Position numbers and translations under genes: made by a program
NCBI RefSeq assembly: GCF_030758315.1
Contig: NZ_CP132336.1
Location: 4,183,001-4,247,000 of the forward strand
Length of the DNA stretch: 64,000 bases
Reading direction: 5' to 3'
Source of the DNA: Pararhizobium sp. IMCC3301
Lineage (GTDB): Bacteria; Pseudomonadota; Alphaproteobacteria; Rhizobiales; GCA-2746425
Notes under the pieces: generated by a model
Database searches by the model: none
Seen by the model: only the letters and a program-made list of their open reading frames with translations
What the model was told of the DNA's origin: nothing
In this document: positions 53,062-62,241 of the stretch, one piece after another
Numbering within the stretch: the first letter of the stretch is position 1
Layout: each line of letters begins with the position of its first letter

Positions 53062-54798
53062 ATGACGGTTACGTTGATTGGAAATTCGGCTGGAAGCGCC
53101 GGTGAAAACCGCATTCATCCCGGGTCAGGACGCCGCAAGGCCCACATCTACAATAAGGGCCGCCAGCTTGACCCGGTCGCGTTTGAAGAGGTGACAAGCC
53201 TTTTTCAGCATGCGCCGCAGCGCGACATGCTGATTGAATATCTCCATGCCATTCAGGACAGTTTTGGCTGTCTTCACGCCCGGCATTTGCGGGCTCTGGC
53301 CGAGTGGATGCGTCTGTCGATGGCGGAAATCTACGAAGTCGCTACCTTCTATGCCCATTTTACCGTTCTTGAGGATGACGAGGCACCGCTTCCCGAAATC
53401 ACGCTGAGGGTCTGTGACAGCCTGACCTGTGCTTTGTTCGGCGCGGAGGAGCTGTTGGAGGACCTTTCGGACCGCTTTGGCCAGGATGCCGGCAATACTG
53501 TTCGCGTGCTGCGTGCGCCCTGCATGGGCCGTTGTGACGTCGCGCCTGTGGTCGAGGTCGGACACAATCATGCGGTGCAGGCAACGCCGGATAATATTGC
53601 TGCCATGCTGGATGCTGGCGAGACTCATGCTGCCGCGCCCGGCATCATAACCTTTGACGCCTACAAGGCGGAGAACGGCTACCGCCTGTTGCAGGCTGTG
53701 CGAAGCGGCGAAGTCACGTATGAAAACCTTGCCGGTGTCATCGAACAATCCGGTTTGCGCGGGCTCGGCGGGGCCGGATTTCCGGCTGCCAAGAAATGGG
53801 GGTTTGTCCGTGCCGGACCTGCACCCCGGCTGATGTGCATCAATGGCGATGAAGGCGAACCGGGTACGTTCAAGGACAAATACTATCTCGACAAGGACCC
53901 GCACCGCTTTCTGGAAGGCACACTTGTGGCCATGGAAGCAGTCGGTGCCGAGCGGTGTTACATCTATATGCGCGATGAATATCCGGCGCTGGTGGATATG
54001 CTGCGGGCCGAGGTCAACCGGCTGCAGCAGGAAGGGATTGTCGCACCGGGCCAATTGGAGGTGCGCCGCGGCGCAGGCGCCTATATTTGCGGCGAGGAAT
54101 CCGCGCTGATTGAATCCGTTGAAGGCAAACGGGGTTTGCCCCGGCATCGCCCGCCCTATGTGGCGCAAAACGGCGTGTTTGGCCGCCCGACCCTGGTTCA
54201 CAACGTCGAGACAGTTTACTGGATCCGGGAAATCTTTGAAAAGGGCGCTGACTGGTTCACCTCTCATGGCCGCAATGGCAGAACAGGATTGCGCTCCTTC
54301 TCCGTCTCCGGCCATGTCCGGCAACCCGGCGTCAAGCTGGCACCGGCCGGCATTACCCTGACGGAGCTGATCGATGAATATTGCGGCGGCATGCTGGAGG
54401 GCCACCGGCTGAAGGCCTATCTGCCCGGCGGGGCCTCGGGCGGCATCCTGCCCGCCTCGCTGGCCGATGTTCCACTGGATTTCGATACGCTGCAGGCGCA
54501 TGACTGCTTCATTGGTTCCGCCGCAATCGTGGTTCTGTCAGACCGAACCGATATGCGCGGTGTTGCAATAAATCTGATGAAGTTTTTTGAAGATGAAAGC
54601 TGCGGCCAGTGCACACCCTGCCGCAATGGCACGTCGATGGCTGTCAGGCTGATGCAGGAAGACCACTGGGATGCCGAGATCTTGCAGGATTTGTCGCAGG
54701 TAATGATGGATGCCTCGATTTGCGGGCTGGGGCAGGCCGCACCAAATCCGCTATTATCCGTGTTGAAGCATTTTCCGGAGGAGGTGCTGGCGCCATGA
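53062..54798 (+). CDS. NAD-dependent formate dehydrogenase, fused gamma-beta subunit
   Basis: A 578-aa fusion of a NuoE-like and a NuoF-like module, as in Methylobacterium Fdh1B. Residues about 30-190 are NuoE-like with [2Fe-2S] ligands C118, C123, C154 and C158. Residues about 205-578 are NuoF-like: FMN motif GLGGAGFPAAKKW, NAD site GEESALIESVEGKRG, and [4Fe-4S] ligands in ESCGQCTPCRNGT plus a later Cys in SICGLG. It accepts electrons from the alpha subunit and reduces NAD+. Related FdsGBA systems encode these as separate genes. The stop overlaps the alpha start by 4 bases (ATGA). No accessory fdsC/fdsD gene is adjacent. Confidence 0.92.
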   Translation: MTVTLIGNSAGSAGENRIHPGSGRRKAHIYNKGRQLDPVAFEEVTSLFQHAPQRDMLIEYLHAIQDSFGCLHARHLRALAEWMRLSMAEIYEVATFYAHFTVLEDDEAPLPEITLRVCDSLTCALFGAEELLEDLSDRFGQDAGNTVRVLRAPCMGRCDVAPVVEVGHNHAVQATPDNIAAMLDAGETHAAAPGIITFDAYKAENGYRLLQAVRSGEVTYENLAGVIEQSGLRGLGGAGFPAAKKWGFVRAGPAPRLMCINGDEGEPGTFKDKYYLDKDPHRFLEGTLVAMEAVGAERCYIYMRDEYPALVDMLRAEVNRLQQEGIVAPGQLEVRRGAGAYICGEESALIESVEGKRGLPRHRPPYVAQNGVFGRPTLVHNVETVYWIREIFEKGADWFTSHGRNGRTGLRSFSVSGHVRQPGVKLAPAGITLTELIDEYCGGMLEGHRLKAYLPGGASGGILPASLADVPLDFDTLQAHDCFIGSAAIVVLSDRTDMRGVAINLMKFFEDESCGQCTPCRNGTSMAVRLMQEDHWDAEILQDLSQVMMDASICGLGQAAPNPLLSVLKHFPEEVLAP

Positions 54799-57566
54799 AA
54801 AACGTCAAAACCGTCAGTTTTGTGCTGGATGGAACAAAGGTTACTGCGCTGGAAGGCGAGAGCATCTGGCAGGTTGCCAAACGGCTTGGAACCAGTATTC
54901 CGCATCTGTGTTACAGCGAGCAGAAGGGCTACCGTTCAGACGGTAATTGCCGCGCCTGCATGGTCGAGGTCGAAGGTGAACGCACGCTTGCCGCCTCCTG
55001 TGTGCGCGCTCCGAATGAGGGCATGGTCGTCAACACCGCCACCGCGCGGGCGCAAAAGTCCCGCAAGCTGGTGTTTGAGCTGCTGGCCGCCGATCAGCCA
55101 TCGCGCGAGGTCCATCCCGACCCGGAGTCCGTTTTCTGGAAATGGACCGACGCGGTCGGCGCTGAAGCGGGCCGCATGCCGAAGCTGAAGGACGTGCCGC
55201 GCGATATCAGCCACAGTGCCATTCACGTCAATCTTGATGCCTGTATCAATTGCAATCTTTGTGTGCGCGCTTGCCGGGAAGTGCAGAGCAATGACGTCAT
55301 CGGCATGGCCTATCGCGGCCATGGCTCTCAGATCGTTTTTGATTTCGACGATCCCATGGGCGACAGCACCTGTGTCGCTTGCGGCGAGTGCGTTCAGATT
55401 TGCCCAACGGGGGCGTTGATCGAGAAAAGCCTGGTCAATTCAGATGGTGTGCGCACCGAATATGCCGACACCACTGTGGAAACCCTGTGTCCATTCTGCG
55501 GCGTCGGCTGCCAGACCGATGTTCACGTCAAGGACAATTTGATTTTGCATGTCGACGGGCGCGACGGGCCGGCCAATGAAAGCCGCCTGTGCGTCAAGGG
55601 CCGCTTCGGCTATGATTACATCCATCATGACGGGCGTCTGACCCAGCCTTTGATCCGCCGTGAGGACGCCCCCAAACATGTCGATTTGCAGATCGCACCG
55701 GATCAGATCGACGCCTTTTTCCGCCCGGCGAGCTGGGATGAGGCGCTTGAAAAGGCGGCCACGGGCTTTCGCGATATTCTCAACCGCGACGGTGCCGACG
55801 CAACCTGCGGATTTGGCTCTGCAAAAGGCTCAAATGAAGAAGCCTATCTGGTGCAAAAGCTGGTCCGCACCGGATTTGGCACCAATAATGTTGACCATTG
55901 CACACGGCTTTGCCACGCCTCCTCAGTTGCCGCCCTGCTGGAAGGGGTCGGCTCGGGCGCGGTCTCCGCACCGTTCAACGCCGCCAATGAAGCGGATTGC
56001 ATCATCATTATCGGGGCCCGGCCGACAGTCAATCACCCGGTTGCCGCCACCTATTTCAAGGCAGCGGCAAAGCGCGGCGCGAAGCTTGTCATCATGGATC
56101 CGCGCCGCAATGAGATGAGCCGTCTGGCCTGGAAGCACCTTGCCTTCAAGCCGGGCCGAGATGTGGCGCTGCTGAACGCAATGCTGCATGTGATTATCGA
56201 GGAAGATCTCTACGACCGGCAATATGTGCAGTCGATGACCGAAGGGTTTGATGAATTGCGGGCCCGCATCAGTGAATACAGCCCTGAAAACATGCAGGAA
56301 ATTTGCGGAATTTCTGCCGAAGACATCCGCGAAACGGCGCGGGCCTATGCAACCTCACCGCGCTCAATCATTTTCTGGGGCATGGGAATTTCCCAGCACG
56401 TCCACGGCACCGACAACGCCAGATGCCTGATCGCGCTGGCGCTGCTGACCGGCCAGATCGGCCGCCCCGGAACCGGTCTGCATCCATTGCGCGGGCAGAA
56501 CAATGTTCAGGGCGCGTCCGATGCCGGGCTGATTCCGATGTTCTACCCGGATTATATTTCCGTGGAAAATGCCGAAACCAGAGCCCGGATGCAACAGTTC
56601 TGGGGCACTGAGCTGAGCGCAGAACGCGGCCTCACCGTGGTGGAAATCGTCAATGATATCCACGCAGACGGCATCAAGGGCATGTATGTGATGGGCGAAA
56701 ATCCGGCCATGTCCGATCCTGACCAGCATCATACGCGCTCCGCTCTGGCAATGCTCGAACATATGGTTGTGCAGGATATTTTCCTCACTGAAACCGCCTG
56801 GTTTGCAGATGTCATATTCCCGGCCAGCGCCCACGCTGAAAAGGAAGGCACTTTCACCAACACCAACCGCCAGGTTCAGATCGGCCGCCCTGCCGTGACA
56901 CCTCCGGGAGAAGCGCGGCAGGACTGGAACATCATCGTGGATCTGGCAAATGCGCTGGGCCTCGGCTGGAACTACAAGTCGGTCAGTGAGGTGTTTGCGG
57001 AAATGGCGCAGATCATGCCATCGCTGAACAACATCACCTGGGATCGCCTACAGACCGAAGGCAGTGTGACCTATCCCTGTGAAGCGCCCGATGAAGCCGG
57101 CCAGGACATTGTATTTAGCGACAGGTTCCCCACCGCCAGCGGCAGGGCACGGATCGTGCCGGCTGATCTGGTGCCGCCGGATGAATTGCCGGACGACACC
57201 TATCCGATGGTGCTGACCACGGGCCGGCTTCTGGAACACTGGCACACCGGCTCGATGACCCGCCGCTCAAAAATTCTGGACGCCCTTGAGCCTGAAGCTG
57301 TTGTCAGCATGAATGGCAGCGATATCCGCCGCATGGCACTGACACCTGGAAACATGGTGCAGGTGACGACGCGCAGAGGCAGCATCAGGCTGAAACTGCG
57401 TGAAGACTGGGAATTGCCGCAAGGTCTGGTGTTTATTCCGTTCTGTTACGCCGAGGCACCAGCCAATGCTCTGACCAACCCGCAATTGGATCCAATCGGC
57501 AAAATTCCGGAATTCAAATTCTGCGCGGTCAGGGTAGAAGCGGTGGTTCAGGAAGCAGCGGAATGA
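54795..57566 (+). CDS. fdsA: Formate dehydrogenase alpha subunit (Mo/W bis-MGD)
   Basis: The catalytic subunit oxidising formate to CO2 (reversible in relatives), 923 aa. The start is the ATG overlapping the beta stop. The N terminus is a NuoG-like [2Fe-2S] domain (C39, C52, C55, C69). Two ferredoxin clusters (CINCNLCVRAC, CVACGECVQICP) and the [4Fe-4S] motif CPFCGVGC of molybdopterin oxidoreductases follow. The metal-ligand Cys, not selenocysteine, is in HCTRLCHASSV. The C-terminal MGD-binding domain starts near VLTTGRLLEHWHTG. Whether Mo or W is used cannot be told from sequence. Confidence 0.93.
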   Translation: MKNVKTVSFVLDGTKVTALEGESIWQVAKRLGTSIPHLCYSEQKGYRSDGNCRACMVEVEGERTLAASCVRAPNEGMVVNTATARAQKSRKLVFELLAADQPSREVHPDPESVFWKWTDAVGAEAGRMPKLKDVPRDISHSAIHVNLDACINCNLCVRACREVQSNDVIGMAYRGHGSQIVFDFDDPMGDSTCVACGECVQICPTGALIEKSLVNSDGVRTEYADTTVETLCPFCGVGCQTDVHVKDNLILHVDGRDGPANESRLCVKGRFGYDYIHHDGRLTQPLIRREDAPKHVDLQIAPDQIDAFFRPASWDEALEKAATGFRDILNRDGADATCGFGSAKGSNEEAYLVQKLVRTGFGTNNVDHCTRLCHASSVAALLEGVGSGAVSAPFNAANEADCIIIIGARPTVNHPVAATYFKAAAKRGAKLVIMDPRRNEMSRLAWKHLAFKPGRDVALLNAMLHVIIEEDLYDRQYVQSMTEGFDELRARISEYSPENMQEICGISAEDIRETARAYATSPRSIIFWGMGISQHVHGTDNARCLIALALLTGQIGRPGTGLHPLRGQNNVQGASDAGLIPMFYPDYISVENAETRARMQQFWGTELSAERGLTVVEIVNDIHADGIKGMYVMGENPAMSDPDQHHTRSALAMLEHMVVQDIFLTETAWFADVIFPASAHAEKEGTFTNTNRQVQIGRPAVTPPGEARQDWNIIVDLANALGLGWNYKSVSEVFAEMAQIMPSLNNITWDRLQTEGSVTYPCEAPDEAGQDIVFSDRFPTASGRARIVPADLVPPDELPDDTYPMVLTTGRLLEHWHTGSMTRRSKILDALEPEAVVSMNGSDIRRMALTPGNMVQVTTRRGSIRLKLREDWELPQGLVFIPFCYAEAPANALTNPQLDPIGKIPEFKFCAVRVEAVVQEAAE

Positions 57567-57585
57567 AGCCCTTCTTGCAGGGCAA

Positions 57586-58518
57586 TCAGGCCAGCAGATA
57601 CAGCAACACGGTAATCGTGAAAACGGCAGCGATGGTGGAAATCAGTATCGCAGCTGAACTGCGCCGCACCATGACGCCATAATGTTCAGACAGGACATAG
57701 ACATTCTGCGCCACCGGCATGGCAGCGATCACGGTTCCGATTACAATGATGGCCGGCGGCAGACCCAGCAGATACAGCATCACCGCAGCCACTGCCGGAT
57801 GGACCAGCAATTTCAACACACTGAGGACAGCAACCGAAGCCAGATCCTCGCCGACGCTGCGTTGTGACAGCGACATGCCAAGCGCAAACAGGGCCGTGGG
57901 CGCAGCAGCGCCGCCGAGAAAATTGCTGAAGGTTCCGGCAGCTCCCGGCAATCCGATGCCGCTGGCCGACAAGGCGACGCCGACCAGAATAGCGACCGCA
58001 AACGGATTGCGTATGGCACCGGTGAGGGCGCGTCTGACCGAGGCCGCGGGCGTGCCGCCGCCCGCCGATTCAATAATCATGATCGATAATGGGATCATGA
58101 TCATCAGATCGATAATCAGAGCCGCGGCGGACAGGCGAACGCCTTCGGGGCCGAATGTGGCTCCGACAATCGGGATTGCCAGAAAGCCGATATTCGCGAT
58201 TGCCGAGCCCTGGCCGAACAGCGCCATTTCCTTGCGCGAGGCGTTGAACAACACTCTGGAGAGCACCATTCCAAGAGCAAATAATATCAGCGTTCCGGCA
58301 AGCCAGGCACCAAGAAACCGCCAGTCCAGAATGGCACTGATCTCCTGGCGCGCCAAAGCCCCGATAACGAGGGCGGGCATGGCGAAGTAGAACACAAATA
58401 CATTGATTGATCCTGCGCTTTTCGGATCGATCACCTTGGTGCGGGCGGCGCCGTAGCCAAGGCCGACCACAGCAAAAAACGGCAGCGTCAGCTCAAGTAT
58501 GCCAAAAAAGGTGATCAT
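57586..58518 (-). CDS. AEC-family (auxin efflux carrier-like) transporter
   Basis: A 310-aa inner-membrane carrier with about 10 TM segments in two inverted halves. Family members export or import small organic acids such as malate or malonate. Visible: LTLPFFAVVGLGYGAAR at the N terminus, GFLAIPIVGATFG in TM4-5, and VIAAMPVAQNVYVLSEHYG near the end, the conserved second half signature. It is convergent with the formate dehydrogenase operon, 19 bases away. The substrate is unknown. Confidence 0.87.
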   Translation of the reverse strand: MITFFGILELTLPFFAVVGLGYGAARTKVIDPKSAGSINVFVFYFAMPALVIGALARQEISAILDWRFLGAWLAGTLILFALGMVLSRVLFNASRKEMALFGQGSAIANIGFLAIPIVGATFGPEGVRLSAAALIIDLMIMIPLSIMIIESAGGGTPAASVRRALTGAIRNPFAVAILVGVALSASGIGLPGAAGTFSNFLGGAAAPTALFALGMSLSQRSVGEDLASVAVLSVLKLLVHPAVAAVMLYLLGLPPAIIVIGTVIAAMPVAQNVYVLSEHYGVMVRRSSAAILISTIAAVFTITVLLYLLA

Positions 58519-58637
58519 TGCGCGCTTTCAAGCCGGTGAAACAGTTTTACACTTTTGGTGTCAACCATCGCCTCGGTTTGGGCGGTGATTTCTGAGAATG
58601 GGCAGAACCGTCCGGCAGCACATCTTAGGCCTGGCGC

Positions 58638-58838
58638 TCAATTGGTTTTCCGGCGCACGCATTCATCCCAGAAATCATAAATCGCCAATGACAGCACCAC
58701 AATGGTGATCACCATGAACGGAAAGCCGCCCCAGAACCCTGCGAAACCGGTCGAGATGCTATGCGAAAGTCCCACCACAAAAGTCACCAGCAGAGCGGTG
58801 CCGATAAAGCCCATAATCAGTTTGACCGTATAGGACAT
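58638..58838 (-). CDS. Small two-TM membrane protein at the end of the TRAP-amidase operon
   Basis: A 66-aa hydrophobic protein. The ATG at 58838 is set by an excellent ribosome site (GGAGACAAGATC). It has two predicted TM helices (about 5-25 and 34-54), separated by a Gly/Phe-rich turn (FAGFWGGFP), and ends in a charged tail (WDECVRRKTN). I do not recognise a family. It lies 22 bases after the amidase stop on the same strand, so it is probably co-transcribed with the TRAP and amidase genes. It may be an accessory membrane subunit, but this is inference from position. Confidence 0.7.
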   Translation of the reverse strand: MSYTVKLIMGFIGTALLVTFVVGLSHSISTGFAGFWGGFPFMVITIVVLSLAIYDFWDECVRRKTN

Positions 58839-58860
58839 GATCTTGTCTCCAGCATTCGTG

Positions 58861-60201
58861 TTACGCGGCGTCGGCCGCAAGTTTGGCTTGCAGCCAGGTG
58901 GCGGATCTGAGCAGCCGATCGTCTTTTTCGGCCGGTCCGATCAGTTGCACGCCAATCGGCATTTGGTTCTCGCCCACAAGAAGCGGCAGGCTCAGCGACG
59001 GCAGACCTGCAAGCGTCCACAGGGTGCAGAATATCGGATCTCCGGTGCCATCGTCAATCGCTGGCGCTTCGCCGGTGGCGCAGGGCGCGATGATGGCGTC
59101 GAACTCGGTAAAAAAGTCGGCGAAAAAAACTTCAGCCGAAGCTTTGACCCCGAGTGCGTCCTGATACTGGTCCTGGCTGATTTTGCGGCCGCGCGCGACA
59201 ACGCCTTGCAGCAACGGGCTGACTTTGTCCCAATGCGCATCGAAAGTCTCCGCCAAATGGAGGCAGAGTTCAAATTCGTGAATGGTAGCCTGCACGGCGA
59301 CCAGATTGGCCATCGCATCAGCGGGACGCAGCCTGAGCACCCGTTCGCCAAGCGCATCAATGACTGTATCAAGTCCTTCACGGCCGTCGGTGGTCAGCCG
59401 GTCATGAAACGGCAGTTCGAAAAATGCCAGGTCCGGCTCAACCGGAACCTCCTCTGCGACCCCCTTGGTCATCGCCGGGCGGGGCCGCGGCAGGCTCGCC
59501 GGATCGATGGAATCATGGCCAGCCAGCGCCTCAGCCAGGAGCGCAGCGTCGGGCAGTGTGCGGGCGAAGACGCCGACCTGATCAAGCGAGACCGAGGTCT
59601 GCAACACGCCGCGTCGGGAAATGACGCCCCGGCTTGGCTTGAAGCCGTATACGCCGCAAAACGACGCCGGCCGGATGACCGACCCATTGGTCTGGGTGCC
59701 TATGGCGAGCGGTACATGATGGGCGGCAACGGCGGCCGCTGAACCACTGGAAGATCCGCCTGGGGTTCGCGCCGGATCATGCGGGTTGCGGGTGCGGCTC
59801 GGATTGAGGAAGGCGAATTCGGTTGTCACCGTCTTGCCCATGATGACCGCTCCGGCGTCGCGCAGCCGGTCAACGATCGCGGCATCCCGATCAGGCTGAC
59901 GAGCTTCGAATGCCGGACTGCCGAGCTGTGTTGGCATGTCGGACGTGTCGATAATGTCCTTGAGCCCGACCGGTACGCCATGCAGCGCTCCCAAGCTTAG
60001 CCCGGCACGGCGAATACGGTCCATCTCGGCAGCCTGGCTCAGCGCCTGGTCCGGGTCCAAATGTGCCCATGCCTGTATTGTGGGATCGGTCTGAGCGATC
60101 CGGGCCAGGCAGGATTTGACCAGATCGACCGAACTGAGACGGCCCTCCCTGATCTGGCGGGCGGTGTCGACGGCGCTGAGTGACGATGGACCCTCATTCA
60201 T
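58861..60201 (-). CDS. Amidase-signature hydrolase
   Basis: A 446-aa amidase-signature enzyme. The catalytic triad is intact: Lys in GVPVGLKDI, cis-Ser in GGSSSGSAAAVA, and the nucleophile Ser in GTQTNGSVIRPA. The short length and lack of GatA-specific segments point to a catabolic amidase rather than the tRNA amidotransferase. It overlaps the TRAP large permease by 4 bases (ATGA), so it is likely to hydrolyse the compound brought in by that transporter, or a derivative. The amide substrate is unknown. Confidence 0.9.
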   Translation of the reverse strand: MNEGPSSLSAVDTARQIREGRLSSVDLVKSCLARIAQTDPTIQAWAHLDPDQALSQAAEMDRIRRAGLSLGALHGVPVGLKDIIDTSDMPTQLGSPAFEARQPDRDAAIVDRLRDAGAVIMGKTVTTEFAFLNPSRTRNPHDPARTPGGSSSGSAAAVAAHHVPLAIGTQTNGSVIRPASFCGVYGFKPSRGVISRRGVLQTSVSLDQVGVFARTLPDAALLAEALAGHDSIDPASLPRPRPAMTKGVAEEVPVEPDLAFFELPFHDRLTTDGREGLDTVIDALGERVLRLRPADAMANLVAVQATIHEFELCLHLAETFDAHWDKVSPLLQGVVARGRKISQDQYQDALGVKASAEVFFADFFTEFDAIIAPCATGEAPAIDDGTGDPIFCTLWTLAGLPSLSLPLLVGENQMPIGVQLIGPAEKDDRLLRSATWLQAKLAADAA

Positions 60202-61562
60202 GGGACGTAGACGCCGAACAGATAGTCAGGCAGCCAAAGAGCGATTCCCTTGAATTGATAGAGCAGCACCATGGTCAGGATGACGATGCTGAGATAGGGC
60301 ATGATGCCCTTGAATATTTCCATCAGCTCGATCTGATTTTTTAGCACGCCCTTGAGATAATAGGCCGACATCGCCATCGGCGGAGTAAGGAATGAGGTCT
60401 GCAGGTTGAGCGCCACAAGCATGGCGAAGAAATAAGGATTGACACCGAACGTATCGAGCATCGGCAGGAAAATCGGAACGAAGATGATCAGGATTTCCGA
60501 CCATTCCAGCGGCCATCCAAGAAGGAAGATGATAATTTGCGCCAGCACCAGGAACTGCCAGGGAGCCAGGTCCATGCCGACAACCCAATCGGAGATCAGA
60601 TCATGGCCGCCCAGATAGGAAAACACCGAAGCAAACGTCCATGAGCCGACAAATAACCAGCACACCATGGCGGTCGCCTTGGCCGTCAGGAACACGCTTT
60701 CCTTGAGCTTTTGCCAGGTCAGAGACCGGTAAAGCATAGCCAGAACGAGCCCGCCGAGAGCGCCCATGGCTGCAGCTTCCGCGGGCGTTGCCAGTCCACC
60801 GAGAATCGAGCCCAGCACCAGCCCGATCAGAACTGTCAATGGCACAAAGGAAACCAGCAGATCGCGATAGATCTCGCGTGGAGGCGGCACATCCTTCAGA
60901 TCCGGTTTGGGCGCCAGCGAAGGCGTGATCCAGACCCGGGCAATCACGTAAACGATGTAAAGCCCCGCAAGAAGCAATCCGGGAAACACCGCCGCCGCAT
61001 AGAGTCTGAGCGGTGACAGATCGGCGATCGCTGCATAGACGATCAGCATGATCGATGGCGGAATCAGGATGCCCAGCGTGCCGCCGGCGCAAATCACGCC
61101 TGATGCAAAGCTCTTGTTGTAGTTGGCGTTGGCCATGGCGGGAAATGCCAACAGGCCCATTAAGGTGACCACGGCGCCGACAATGCCCGACGCGGTAGAA
61201 AAGATCGCGCAGGTCAGAAGCGCGGCAACGGCCAGTGAACCGGGCAGGTTGCGGGCTGCCATGTAGAGGGAAAAGAACAGCTTGTCGATGATGTTAGCCC
61301 GCTCAACGACATATCCCATGAACAGGAATAACGGGATGGCCACAAGTGTCGGGTTTTCCATCACCGAATAGGTGTTCTGATTCAACAGATAGAAAATATT
61401 GTTGTTGAAGATATCGGCAAAAGTTTCCGCGCCGCCCTGATAATAGGCGTAGTAGCCGAAGCCCACGCCCATGGCCAAAAGCGTGAAAGCGATCGGAAAA
61501 CCCAACAGCACCAGGACAATAAACAGGCCCAGCATGAACAGTGCGACTTCAGGATTTGACAT
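60198..61562 (-). CDS. dctM: TRAP transporter large permease DctM
   Basis: The 454-aa inner-membrane transport subunit, with about 12-13 hydrophobic segments. The N terminus FIVLVLLGFPIAFTLLAMG, the re-entrant motif ICAGGTLGILIPPSIMLIVYA and the paired LATPAEAAAMGALGGLVLA are TRAP DctM hallmarks. Substrate uptake is driven by a Na+ gradient in studied homologues. The order receptor-DctQ-DctM-amidase is compact: 27 bases separate it from dctQ and it overlaps the amidase. Confidence 0.93.
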   Translation of the reverse strand: MSNPEVALFMLGLFIVLVLLGFPIAFTLLAMGVGFGYYAYYQGGAETFADIFNNNIFYLLNQNTYSVMENPTLVAIPLFLFMGYVVERANIIDKLFFSLYMAARNLPGSLAVAALLTCAIFSTASGIVGAVVTLMGLLAFPAMANANYNKSFASGVICAGGTLGILIPPSIMLIVYAAIADLSPLRLYAAAVFPGLLLAGLYIVYVIARVWITPSLAPKPDLKDVPPPREIYRDLLVSFVPLTVLIGLVLGSILGGLATPAEAAAMGALGGLVLAMLYRSLTWQKLKESVFLTAKATAMVCWLFVGSWTFASVFSYLGGHDLISDWVVGMDLAPWQFLVLAQIIIFLLGWPLEWSEILIIFVPIFLPMLDTFGVNPYFFAMLVALNLQTSFLTPPMAMSAYYLKGVLKNQIELMEIFKGIMPYLSIVILTMVLLYQFKGIALWLPDYLFGVYVP

Positions 61563-61589
61563 TCAAAATTTCCTAGGTGTTCAGCTGAA

Positions 61590-62162
61590 TCAGGGACGTT
61601 TGACTTCGGACATGTGCATGAGCATGTCCTCGGTTTCGCGCACGTCCTCGAGCCGGTCGAGCCAGCGGCCGTACCTGATCGCCAGGACGCAGCGCATGAC
61701 TTCGGCGCTGCCCTGCAACAGCAGCAATCCGCCGGCGACCGGAATCAATGTCTTGAAAAAATAGATCTGAATGCGGGCCGGGCTGTTCCAGCTAACTTCC
61801 TGATACCGCCAGCTGTCGGCCGCGATCTCCCAGCCAAACCAGAACAAGGCGATAATGCCGGGGAAGAAGAACAGGAAATACAGCACAAAATCCAGCGCCG
61901 CCTGAATCCGTACCGGGAACAACCGGTAGAGCACATCGGCGCGGACATGGGTGTCCTGGGCCAGCGCATAGGCGCCGGACATCAGGAATAGGGCACCATA
62001 CATTTGCACCATCATATCGAAGGCCCAGACCGTCGGCGCGTTCAGCACATAACGCACAAATACTTCATAGGATATCGACAGCGTCAGCAGCAGGATGCAC
62101 CAGCCGAAGGCGCGACCCACCCAAAGGCTCAAGCCTTCAATTGCATGAACGAATTTGACCAT
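61590..62162 (-). CDS. dctQ: TRAP transporter small permease DctQ
   Basis: The 190-aa four-TM small subunit that joins with DctM. The ATG at 62162 follows GGAGGCCGCGCA; an earlier in-frame start lacks a ribosome site. The pattern LTLSISYEVFVRYVLNAPTVW and AQDTHVRADVLYR in TM2-3 is diagnostic. The C-terminal 35 residues are charged and cytoplasmic. It lies 79 bases after the receptor gene. Confidence 0.92.
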   Translation of the reverse strand: MVKFVHAIEGLSLWVGRAFGWCILLLTLSISYEVFVRYVLNAPTVWAFDMMVQMYGALFLMSGAYALAQDTHVRADVLYRLFPVRIQAALDFVLYFLFFFPGIIALFWFGWEIAADSWRYQEVSWNSPARIQIYFFKTLIPVAGGLLLLQGSAEVMRCVLAIRYGRWLDRLEDVRETEDMLMHMSEVKRP

Positions 62163-62241
62163 TGCGCGGCCTCCGCTAGACAGAACCATGCCTGGCGGCC
62201 CTTCGCGGGCCACCAGGCGATGACTTCAGATCAATTCGGAA

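Noticed and set aside
53125-54501. 458-codon open frame antisense to the formate dehydrogenase gamma-beta gene
   Set aside because: It mirrors the coding strand, has no family motif or ribosome site, and lies wholly inside a clearly identified gene.
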